A stretch of DNA of 64,000 nucleotides from Dryomyza anilis (taxonomy: Eukaryota; Arthropoda; Insecta; Diptera; Dryomyzidae). Within the stretch, counting starts at the first letter, position 1, and every line of letters starts with the position of its first letter. The stretch is taken from assembly GCA_951804985.1 (NCBI GenBank), contig OX638132.1, positions 27,858,440 through 27,922,439 of the forward strand. The letters run 5' to 3'. The notes beneath the pieces are model-generated. The model ran no database searches and was not told the origin of the DNA. It saw only the letters and a list, made by a program, of their open reading frames with translations. Below, piece by piece: positions 54,195 through 64,000 of this stretch. Both the position numbers and the translations under genes were made by a program.

Positions 54195-55188
54195 TCTATT
54201 ATATTGTGCAAATTACTTCGTTTAAATGTTTGTTTGTTGTTGATACAATTAGAGTTTTAATTGTTTGACACACGTGATTAATATAATATCGGACGACAAC
54301 CGTAAACATAGACGTCACCACATCTTTGTGCGACCTGCAATTTAATTGTACAACTATTATTAATTTATCAAATTTTATAATTGAAATTTAACTAGCTTTA
54401 GTTACCATACAAAAAATCAAAGCTTGACTTGGAATATATATTAACTATTTTGTCTTAAAAATATTATCATGAACGTACTGCTCTTTGGGAATTTAATTTT
54501 GTATATATATTTTTCATAGCTTTTTGTGATCATGCGCAATAATGATTGACTACGATGATAGTAAAATAGTGATGGCCATATATAGAGTACGTTTTAATTC
54601 TTGTCGTCACTTTACTTTTAATACGAAGCGAACATTTCTGATACACATTTTTGGATAAGGACAATATTTTCGAAACCTTTTTTATTAGCTCGATTATCTG
54701 TAAGTTTGGTAGCAATTATTTTTTTTGATAAAAGTTATCTTTATAGGTCCGAACTAAAAAAAAATGTCATAACCCCTAAAAAGAGCTGAGAGTGTCGCAA
54801 AACCAAAACTGTTTACCGACCGGCCCCATGTAACCGCCAGTCAATCGAAAAACGACCGAGGTCATAAGTGTTTATTTTTATTATTACGAAGTGGGCGGGA
54901 AAAAAATGAAAAAAAATTGTCACACGATGCGAAAACTAGGACTAACAATAAAATAAAAAAATGACTTCAATGTCACGTGGTACCCCTTAAAATTCAAAAA
55001 TTAGTTTTTTTTACTAAATTTACTGAAAAAGGGGAAGAGAAAAAAAAAATCAAAATAAAAAAAAACAATCGGTTTTCGATTTTTGGTCGATTCCAGAAGT
55101 CCAAGCGTTAAAAAATTGTCTCCCCCCATTAGGAAGGGTGTGGCCATTTTTTTTAACATTTCGATCGTCCCTATAAAGTAAACTATAT

Positions 55189-55690
55189 AGGGCTGCTCTC
55201 TAACTATAATATAATATATAATTCATTTATAAATTGACAGTTGGGGTACCAGTTGATTCAGCGAACACTCCTTCACAGGAGAAGAATCGATTATTATTTA
55301 ATAAAAATTTTGATTAATCAGATTAGTGATTAATTGACTAATCGATTAATCAACTTTTCTGATTAATAAAAAATGAATATTTTTTTTGAGTTGAAATTTA
55401 AAATGAATTCAAATTTAAAATGAATAGAAATTTTAAATGAAAATTTAAATAAACTTAAATAGAAATATTGAAATTTTGTTTAAAAATAAAATAAAGTGTT
55501 TAAAATGTTTAAAAAGCATTTTAACATTTTTTTTAATCAAAAATGCTGATTAATCAATTAATCACAATTATGATAAATCAGAATCCTGATTAATTGTTAA
55601 TCAATGTTTAGATTAATCAAATTTTTAGAATAATTAATTAATTAATCATAAATTGATTAATCAAGCATTTTGATTAATCGCACAGCCCTA
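55189..55690. mobile_element. hAT-like MITE with GATTAATC arrays
   Basis: The ends TAGGGCTG and CAGCCCTA are inverted. The interior is packed with GATTAATC/GATTAATCA, itself nearly palindromic, near both ends, with plain A/T spacer between. The TAGGGCTG terminus resembles hAT ends (CAGGGCTG). No clear 8 bp target duplication was seen. Confidence 0.6.
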
Positions 55691-55813
55691 GTTTCTAAAG
55701 ATGCAGAACGAATCGTATCTTTAATATAAACGTCACTATTTTAAGGTGGAATGTAAACAAATATATTTATTCTGTAATGAAGTACAATCATATTTAAGTA
55801 TATTTTGAAATGG

Positions 55814-56276
55814 AAAATACTTGCCGAAGAGAACTCTAAGAACACAGACACGGAAATACAGCAGAGGCTTGAACTGTGCACAGGGCCCCGAGTAAGTTTA
55901 CATAAATTTCAGTTACCTTAAAGGAACTTTAAATATAACTTCATAAACCACAGATTCAACCACATTCCAGGTGGCTCTATTTAATTTGTCAGTTTTGTCT
56001 GAAGTCATTAAATGAGGCCTGTAATTTTACCAGTATAAACTGTTGCGCAAGTCCTTAAATGTATAACATTTGTAGAACTTATTTAACTCAAAATGCTGTG
56101 AAAGTCTCGTTCATCCATTTTGTAGATTGGGCATGAAGACAATGCTTCGGCGGCAAAAGCGTTGCCACTGGAAGTTGTGTATTTTGTTGAGGACCCCAAA
56201 AATATCGATATTCTCATCGAAGTAAATGAACCAATTGCTGCAATTCAAACTTCTATACTGTTAAGAAAAAATAATT
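55814..56276 (+). other. Two exon-like frames, unknown protein
   Basis: The first frame (KWKILAEENSKNTDTEIQQR, LELCTGPR) runs to a good donor CGA|GTAAGT at 55892. The second, after TTTTGTAG, at 56126-56276, reads IGHEDNASAAKALPLEVVYF, VEDPKNIDILIEVNEPIAAI and stops. They join in frame at phase 0. There is no ATG in the first frame, so at least one exon would be missing upstream. Not a family I recognise; a relic is possible. Confidence 0.4.
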
Positions 56277-57339
56277 GAATATGATTTGAGAAAACTGTAG
56301 AAAATGCAGATGTGATATCCGGCACTGTCAAACAAAGTATTCAGAAAATATCAGACGGTACAATTTCATTTGATAGAAATTTTCTATTGCATGTAATTGC
56401 AAACAATTAATAATTATACACATTTAATAAGCGGAAAACATTATTTTATGTAAATATGTGCCTTTTACAAATGAAAAGTTTAAATAATATGGGAATAAAA
56501 ATCAGAATATAAAATAATTGTATTTTCAATAAAAATATGAAATGTTTGTATTGAAGTGTTCAATAAATTATTTTATTTTTCATAGAAGGCACATCTAATT
56601 TATTATTAATTAATATTTAACATTTCAACTTCAAATTAATTTTCCCATTGTCTAACAGATAGTCCTTTTGTTAGGGATTATTTTTTGATTACATTTAACC
56701 GATAAATTTGGGCACTCTTACATTCGTTTTTTGTGTTGTTTCATTAGGGGTTATTTCATTTTGTCGTTGGGGGTTATGTTAAATAAACACCCACAATATA
56801 TCATGTTCGTTTTGCCTGGTTTTTAATTTTTCGGTATTATTTCATTTTTCTTTTTAGGGAATGTAATTTGTTTGTGGGATTATTTCATTGGGGCTAATCA
56901 ATTTTTTATATTTATGATTATTAATACACTGAAACTTTTACGTTAATTTAAAATTGAAACTTGAATGATAATTGCAATTGATATTAGTTTTGGTTCAATC
57001 GCTGGTTATTAAGTTTAAACTCAGTATTTTATTTCTGTACATAACGAACATGGTTTATACATTGTTACTGTAATAAGTAAAAATTCAAGCCCAAGTAACA
57101 CAAAGTACAGATTTCGTCACGAATTCTAGATATGTTCGTTAGTTTGGCAGTAAATAAGTAGCGAAATTTGAATGGAAAATGTAGAGAATTCCTCGTCCCA
57201 TGTCACAGTTTTTCTATATATCGATTTTCTATTTTTTTTTCTTTAAGTTTGAATAGAATTTTTCGAATTTCAATACAGATTTGTACATAGATTTCCATTC
57301 TTAGTCAAGATCCGATTCAATTGTACGTATCGATTACAT

Positions 57340-58594
57340 CCCAGCCGGCCAAACTATCATAAACGACCTCGTAAATGATTGCAAATATTCGTAAATAATG
57401 AATAAAACAATCGTATACGAGAATCGTAAATGATTCGAAAACGCATACAGTTTCGTTCTTAATTTGTCCATCGTAACGAGGTATCATAAACGAACTCAAA
57501 ACACTCATATATGATAAATTTTCGATTGTTTATGATCGTAAAATACGATTATATACTCGTTATAAACGATGTTTTTTGTTTGTAAACGAACTCGTTTTTA
57601 ATATTTTTTACGATTAAATTTTAATCGTAAATGATAATCATTTTTAACTCTTTTACGAGCATTTTCCTACTTTTTTAACGATACAAAAAAAAAAATGAAG
57701 TAAATGCATTGAAATTTTATATTAAGCTCCCAAATGCATTTACTTACTTCTTAATTACAGCAAATGATTTAAAGTTTTCAGCAAAACAATTTATTTAATC
57801 TTGTTAAAATATTGAACATATTGTTACGAAAAGAGGTAATTTGCCCCACTGTGCAATACAACAATAATAAATGAGACGCAAGACAATTCAGCGCACTAAG
57901 CAATGTGTTAGAAAGAGACGAAAGATCATTCAGCGTACTGGGCAATGTGCGAGAAAGAGATGGAAGATCAGCGCATTAAAACACATGAGTGCGAATGAGA
58001 TGATAATAGCATGCGTCATTCACAAAACGAGTAGAAGGTTCTCGAAACAAGTCGAAGTTTGTCGAAACGTGTCGAACTGATGCATGCAGTATATAAGGGA
58101 GCCGCATCTGAGGTACTTCACTTGAGAAGTGATTGTAAAGTGGTCGGGTGCAGCTCGTATGATAAATGTCAAGTTAAATTGTGGACATGCAGCAGTTGTT
58201 AGAATTTGTTATTAGTAAAGTTGTTTATTAAAGTGAATTAATAAAGTTAATTGTTATAATTTAAACCACACATAAGAGTGTTTTTATTTTGTACACAATC
58301 CAGCGATACGAACTCGTAGAACAGTTTTCCGTAGACTGAATTTTCGTAACAATATTATGCATTTTATTAAATGAACTTTTGATTAGAAAAACAATAATAC
58401 ATTTTGAAAATCTTTTTTTACGATTTAAACACTCGAAAAATACGAGCCATCGTTATTTACGAGCAAAATATGATTGTTTTTTTTTCATTGATATTTATTA
58501 ACGTTTTTTACGTGCAAAATGATCGAAATTTATGATTATTTTGAATCGTCAAATGATCGTAATTTACGATAATCATAAAAAATTTGAGTAGGTG
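57340..58594. mobile_element. CGTAAATGAT-repeat element, third copy, interrupted
   Basis: It starts CCCAGCCGGCCAAACTATC and matches 17616-18338 closely, but is split by the solo LTR at 57822-58351 and loses its last ~8 bp (CTACTGGG), where ACGG-element sequence takes over at about 58595. Confidence 0.7.
57822..58351 (+). mobile_element. Solo LTR, 530 bp
   Basis: It begins TGTTACGAAAAG and ends TTTTCGTAACA, flanked on both sides by ATAT (57818-57821 and 58352-58355), a 4 bp target duplication. A TATA-like AGTATATAAGGG lies at about 58088, an initiator-like region follows, and AATAAAG occurs near 58240. No internal retroviral genes are present, so recombination between two LTRs probably removed them. 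The family looks Ty3/gypsy-type from the ends; not verified. Confidence 0.82.
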
Positions 58595-58852
58595 CGTTTC
58601 AACGGAAACATTACTGAGTTCTCCGTTTCAACGGTACCGAAAACGACTACAACAAAACGGCAATCTTATCGAGTTATTAAAAAATACGGAGCAAAACGGA
58701 ATTCTAACCGAGTCGTCCGATTTGACGGTACTTTAACGGTGCGTAATCGTATATTCTACGACGGACACTTGCTCAATGCTCCGTAAACATGCCGTCAATG
58801 ACGGTTTTGTGATTCCGTGTGTGTCGTAGGCTCCGTATAAATGTTTCTTGGG
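58595..58852. mobile_element. Right-end fragment of the ACGG element
   Basis: CCGTTTCAACGG, ACGGTACTTTAACGG and CTCCGTATAAATGTTTCTTGGG match the right end of 10386-12840. The left part is missing, replaced by the CGTAAATGAT element. Confidence 0.65.
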
Positions 58853-58920
58853 AATCTACAGATACAGACTAAGTTTTGAAATGTGTTACTTGGGAGTCTT
58901 TAAAAACGTTTTTATTTACA

Positions 58921-59062
58921 GATGCCTGCCTTGTAACAAAACATTTTCTGAAGCAACACAAGGGCACCATAACGCAGCAACAAACCGTCAAATGCAACCC
59001 AACAGAGATGACGAGAAAATAGATCGAACTCAAAACTTTATTTATAAGTTTTCGCAAAAGTA
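58921..59062 (+). pseudogene. Orphan terminal exon of a ZAD-type zinc-finger gene
   Basis: After a TTTACAG acceptor the frame opens CLPCNKTFSEATQ, like the last-finger exon of the ZAD genes (CNPCNKTFS in gene 3). The expected leucine and histidines then fail, as if a small indel had shifted the frame. No upstream finger or ZAD exon was found; transposons fill the 1.6 kb before it. Probably a relic. Confidence 0.5.
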
Positions 59063-59358
59063 GTTCATGTGATTACAATCAATAAATTTTATTTATTATG
59101 ACTTATTTTGTTAAAAAAAAAGTTGGAAATAACGCATTTTAGTACAGATTTGTGAGTGTGAGCTGCAAACAAAGAAAAAAAACGCAGTTTATTTGCTATT
59201 AATATATTTGGACAAGGGGCAGGTACAGCAGTCCAAAACTCTGCGTGTGAATAGATTACAAAAGTGTATAATTTACATATATATTTGACAAAATGCTTAC
59301 AAGTTTCAGAAATGAATAAAATGTAAGTAAATAGATGTAATGAACAATGGGTTTGCAC

Positions 59359-60962
59359 TTAAAGCGAATTGCAAAAAGACGTGGACGAGCTGTACGACGA
59401 TGTCCCATCATCGCCCTCCTCACTTGTAGTTTCGCGTTCGGCATTGGCGCCATTTGTGTCTATGCGCTCGCTGCACTTGTTCACAATGGCAAAATGTTGC
59501 GTGGCAGCAGCCACTGCACTTGGTGGCACATTAAATAGTGGGTGCGTGGGTAACATTTCGTTGATCGGCTCGCCCAGCACATGCGGATTCAGCGTCGACT
59601 CTGAATGCTGTGCAATGGCGACACCGCTGAGCGTATAACAGGTGTGATACAGATCTTGTGGCCTGTGGAGAGATGTACTATTTTTTTAGCATACTATAAT
59701 CAATATGGAACAGACCTACTTGCCGGGCTTGTCGATCAAGCCACCGTTGGGCTTCTGACAGCAAAGTAAAATGTACTCTTGAAGTGCTGAGGTATCAAAC
59801 AACGACTGTCTGGGTTGACAAACTGCGCAACAACTAATTTTATTTTCGAACTTACTACAAATCAAATGCATTACCTTCCTGTGCAATAATCGCCTGCGTA
59901 ATAGGTATGGTAGCGCCTACCCAAAATGAATAACAACCATCGACGAGTTTGTTTGTGCGTCCCTGGAAGCCACCCTCAAATGCCATTTGACGTTGCAGAT
60001 TCCATTTCTGAATATATATTAAAAAGAGTGGGTGGCACAAAGGTCTTTGTTGGCATTCTTACCAAGAGCTGCTGACGGTCGCACTTATGTCCCTCATTAA
60101 GCAGCGCCAGAGCAGCAATGCCACAGAAAGTGTAGCCGCCGTGTGCCTCTAAGTCGGGCGCACCGCCGAATCCACCCTCGTACGTCTGACAACTTGCGAT
60201 CCAGTCTCCAGTTTTATCAAACAACTTGGCCAACACGTGTGTGGGCACGTTGGTCAGCTTAGCGCAAGACACGGCACAATAGGCACCTCGCACGTCTGTC
60301 TCTCCGTCCACATGTAGTCGAAATGAGCCGTCTGGCTGGCGCACTGCAAATAAGAATTTGACCAACGTTTCCCGATCAATAGCACGATACGCGCTTGGTG
60401 TTCCTATCATGCAGAGACTATTAACTGCCGCATAAGTCGGAGCCAAGTGTGGAAATTGGCCGGGGCCGCCAGCAAAGCCACCGTCTGGATGACGACATCT
60501 AGCGAGGGAAATAACATTAGATGACAAATAACGAACATATGACCGACAGTTCATTTACTTTGTTAGAAACTGTACAACATGTTCCAAAGTCTCATCGCCA
60601 AAGGTAAAATTAAGCACATGCGCAGCCTGCATTATCCAGTACACATTCCATGGGCGACTACTGTCCAGACACTCATAGTTTGAGGGCAGGCGTCGCAACA
60701 TACTCTCCAGGTAGCGTTGGTGGGCTTCGCGATGAAATTTCGCAATTTTTGGGTCCAAAAAATGCATTTGTTGGTAACGGTCATAGCAACGCTCGATTGA
60801 AGCTTCAGTTTTTTGCTGAAAACATCCAAATGTCTAAAGATAGCAATTATAGGAAAAATAGTAACTGACCTGTTCCAACGAAGTCACTGTGGAAACCTTT
60901 TCATCATCGAATTTGAAATTCTGCAGTTTGGAGTAGTCCCGAAAAGTGACATCCTTGTCCAT
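59359..60962 (-). CDS. Fntb: Protein farnesyltransferase subunit beta, 441 aa
   Basis: Catalytic subunit that transfers farnesyl to the cysteine of CaaX proteins such as Ras and lamins. Exons: 60870-60962, 60559-60815, 60063-60498, 59875-60007, 59720-59822, 59359-59662. Prenyltransferase alpha-alpha barrel repeats: [92 protein letters not shown]. The zinc ligands are all present: D285 and C287 (DGC) and H347 ([10 protein letters not shown]). The tail is acidic and serine-rich. The exon 5 acceptor was placed at GCGCAG because only that keeps the frame. Confidence 0.95.
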
Positions 60963-62390
60963 GGTGTCGCTGTGTCTTCCTAAACTTAAAGAAAAGAATC
61001 AGCAACAAATAAAACAAGAATTAAAAGAACTGATAAATTTTTACGAATATTGTCTTCGAACGGACAGACAGAAAACTGTCAAGAGTGCACTTCGAATTTC
61101 GAAACTTCAAAAGTACACTTCGAATATTTCGAAACTTCAAAAGTACACTTTGAAAAAATATTCGATAATTATTCGTGTGCCGTTATCGAATACTTTTTAT
61201 TGAAAGCGTTTTCAAATTAATTTGCGGATTACCCAAGTAGCACAATCAACTGAGAAAGTAAACGTTATATGGCATAAAACTGTATGCACGTCGTGTAGCT
61301 ACTGTGAGAGTAGGTCTTCATAAGTCCTATTAAATTCGCTGTGTAAAGGTTTATTGAACTAATAATACAGTGACATTACACAGTGCCTACACCTGCCATA
61401 ATTTAAAGACATAGCTATGGCAAAACAAAAATCTGCTAGCCATATGAATGTCTAATCTCTTTGGTTGGGCACTATATGACTAGCCAACAAATGTCAACGA
61501 CGTCACAAACAATTTTAAAATTTTGAAATAAATCGGCTCAATCGAGAAACGCGTCGGGATTGACAAAAAAGCAATCGAACAACTAATAGTTATCCGACGT
61601 ATCTTCCAAATTTTTCATCGGAAACTAATCAATCGAGTTTCCCGTCGTGTAAACATTTACTGTCAAATTTGCGACGAGCTTCCGTTCATCGAGAACCTCG
61701 ATTGGGCTGAATAAAAAAAAATTCATTTTAAATGAAATTTAAAATTTTAAAACCGAACGAATACAATGTTTTTTTTTCAAAAACAAGCTATATTAAAAAA
61801 AATAAAAATAAAATATGACAGTTAATGACAAACATTTAGCCAGACATAGAAAGCAAGACATAACTCTGGTCATATACGCCTTTTGAACTATATAGAAGCC
61901 GTATAAGTACTTTAAGAGCTTTAATGCAGTAAAATTACTGAATAAGAATATCGTGAATAGCTTTACACCACATTTATATAGGAGATTATGTTACACACCC
62001 TTAAATACTATTATCAATTCAGAATATCTCAAACAGATAGTAAATTTGACAAAAGGTGCTTTGTCTAGAACACTCCGTTCGGATAAACAGAACTGATAAA
62101 AAACTTTTTTCTGCCAGCGCCATATCACTGGTTTTTATTGACACTTGCTTATGTCTGGTTTTCACTATGGTCATATTTGTTTTCTTTACATTTAGCGTAT
62201 AGTTTCATGGTATTGGTACGACATTGTCGGCTGACATGGTTAATGAAAATTTTAATTTTAGACATGGCATGAATTCTGGGATTTCATGAGAAAATATTTA
62301 AAATTATATATCTAAATTAGATTGAATTAATATATATTTTGTTGAATATAATTACTTCTAAATCGATGAATATATTAATTTTTATTTCAG
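60963..62390. other. Intergenic with a TIR-like element
   Basis: A 33 bp tandem repeat lies at 61085-61152 (AAGTACACTTCGAAT/TTTCGAAACTTC). About 61231-61998 may be an element: AAGTAGCACAATC at its left resembles the inverse of GATTATGTTACAC at its right. A second right-end fragment (AAGAATGTCGTGAAAAGC ... GATTGTGCTACTT) is in the following intron at 62820-62910. No gene seen. Confidence 0.45.
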
Positions 62391-62394
62391 CGGT

Positions 62395-64000
62395 ATGAAC
62401 GTACTTCTGGTGGTGATAGCAGGAATATTTAGTGACATATCATTCGCTTCTATAACAATTAATAAAATAATAATGCGTGTTCCTAAAGAAGATGATATTG
62501 GATTGATTTTTGGTATGTTTCAAAAATTGAATATGTTTGTATACCCTACTTGCCTATAATACAAGCAGTGATGTTTATTTTTCAAAACCTAAACCATACA
62601 AACAACAATCATGTTTGCAGAAATAATTGCATGTTTTTATTAATCATGTTTTCTATATCCTTTATTAAGAAAACATTATTTAAACACTATATTGATTAAA
62701 TAATATGAGCGTAAAAATCATTTAATCAAAGACACAATCATTTAAAAAAAAAATTATAATGATTTAGACAACAATCATCTTAACAATCATACTATTACTG
62801 ATACTGTTTTTTTCTGCGTATATTTTAAGAGTTTTAATGCAGTAAATATTTCTGTATAAGAATGTCGTGAAAAGCTTTGCATAACATCTAAGCAGACGAT
62901 TGTGCTACTTAGTATGATTATTATTTGTTAATATAGCCCCTTTTTTAAACAGTACTACGAAGCTAATATATTAAACAGTTTTACTGAATGAAGATATAAA
63001 TCTCATTTAATACAAACTTACAACTATATGTGGATGCTAAGGTAAAACTTAAATTATTTTTAGATGTAAATGTTGCAAACACATTAGCTGGAACCAAGGA
63101 AATGATGGAATACTTGATACATTCAGATGGAACATGCTTCTTGAATATAACAAATTGTCAATTAATGTGTGATGTAACTATAAATATGTTGTTGAATTAA
63201 TAGATTATTATTACCATCGAATCTAAACAGCTCAAAACATCGGTCGTCATAATTTGAATTTAAATAATCGAAATTATATATAAAATATATTACCAATAAT
63301 ATTTATTTTCTTTAGGCTGGTAGAATTGTAGGTGGTAATTTTGGCTTTCTTGATGCGGGCTCAACGGAAACTGTATCTCTTATATGGCCTACTGTTGTGA
63401 GTGATGCATAATCAAAATTTTATAATAATATGAAATATATATTACATTTATATTTTGAAATTTTAGTCACTGTATAATCGCGTTGGTTATTGTCCAATAC
63501 TAATTACAGCAATTAATCCTAAAAATGAATTATGCAATTCAAGGCAAATCTTACATTTCGATACACGTTTTACTACTCTCGATCCAGAAGGTCACCATTT
63601 GCGAAAACGTAAAATAATGTATAAAACACACTGACTTAAAATTTACAATATTTTCAAATTATGCAGGCAAAGAATATAGGGATTGCAAGAATTGGGATAA
63701 AGATTATCTAAGAAATTGCACACCTGTGAATTGCGAGGAACGTTATTTCGGAAAACGGAGTTATTATAATTATACAACGCAACGCTGTGAGGACGTAGTG
63801 CGATGTTCACAATCCTACGAGGTATAATATACATATTATCTTATTTATATTTAACGTGCTCATTGCAATATTTTAGGTTTACGACGTATTTGCCAACGAA
63901 TGCATTAATACTAGAGAATTGGTTACTGATAACGATCTTGAAAATATAAAACAGGGAAACTATCAGGATATGGTGTACTTAAATTGTGCTGATGATGTAC
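62395..64000 (+). CDS. Secreted cysteine-rich protein, unknown family, 3' partial
   Basis: Coding exons: 62395-62512, 63064-63173, 63316-63396, 63467-63590 (or to 63608), 63667-63821, 63877-beyond the window. A TTTCAG acceptor just before 62391 implies an untranslated first exon. The start MNVLLVVIAGIFSDISFA is a signal peptide. The mature part has many cysteines (YRDCKNWDKDYLRNCTPVNC, YNYTTQRCEDVVRCSQSYEV, DVFANECINTREL), a pattern like peritrophin/chitin-binding or other extracellular modules, but no family is claimed. Two donors fit exon 4 (GAAG|GTCACC or AAAC|GTAAAA); both keep frame. The first intron carries a repeat fragment. Confidence 0.65.

Larger units (their letters stand above)
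54195..59358. other. Intergenic transposon nest
   Basis: Contains a hAT-like element (55189-55690), an exon-like frame (55814-56276), the chimeric element nest (57340-58852) with a solo LTR, and a zinc-finger exon relic (58921-59062). 54195-55188 and 56290-57339 have no gene I can support. Confidence 0.6.

Overview
The window is eukaryotic, AT-rich, intron-containing DNA from a higher fly (Diptera, Brachycera). Tephritid-like is my guess; it was not tested. The evidence is genes with short GT-AG introns, five zinc-finger genes with the insect ZAD domain, and several fly-type housekeeping genes separated by dense transposon debris. There are no bacterial-type features.

Layout. 1-1174 (+): 3' end of ALG1 (N-glycan mannosyltransferase). 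1377-1723 (-): tiny membrane-anchored RING protein. 1.7-4.6 kb: repeats, including a tRNA-derived SINE and a long hairpin. 4583-5778 (+): arfaptin. 5.8-9.8 kb: intergenic, with a 0.7 kb palindrome, a MITE and other inverted repeats. 9804-10180 (-): DPH3. 10.4-12.8 kb: ACGG-rich transposon. 13.2-13.55 kb: decayed DNAJC17 copy. 13808-14190 (+): small unknown gene with a tandem acceptor. 14314-27078: near-identical ~6.38 kb tandem duplication, each unit carrying an intact DNAJC17 gene, a TIR element, a second element type and a minisatellite.

28549-30121 (+): ZAD zinc-finger gene 1. 31689-33912 (+) and 33989-35537 (-): GCC88/GCC1 golgin and NDUFAF7, tail to tail. 35.66-36.17 kb: hAT-type MITE. 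37310-39254 (+): ZAD gene 2, close paralogue of gene 1. 39381-40836 (-), 44235-47247 (+), 47323-48765 (-): ZAD genes 3-5. 48.9-51.1 kb: two inverted copies of one TIR element. 52504-54194 (-): p130CAS-like scaffold without a visible SH3 exon. 55-59 kb: transposon nest with a solo LTR and a zinc-finger exon relic. 59359-60962 (-): farnesyltransferase beta. 62395-64000 (+, open at the right edge): secreted cysteine-rich protein.

The housekeeping genes act in ER glycosylation, Golgi/endosome membrane traffic (arfaptin, GCC88), translation-factor modification (DPH3), splicing-linked co-chaperone function (DNAJC17), complex I assembly, adhesion signalling and protein prenylation; they do not form one pathway. 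The most notable signals are the fresh DNAJC17 duplication beside an older decayed copy, and the five ZAD genes that share one exon architecture. Splice sites were placed by eye and checked for frame; coding lengths close in frame for every multi-exon gene given.
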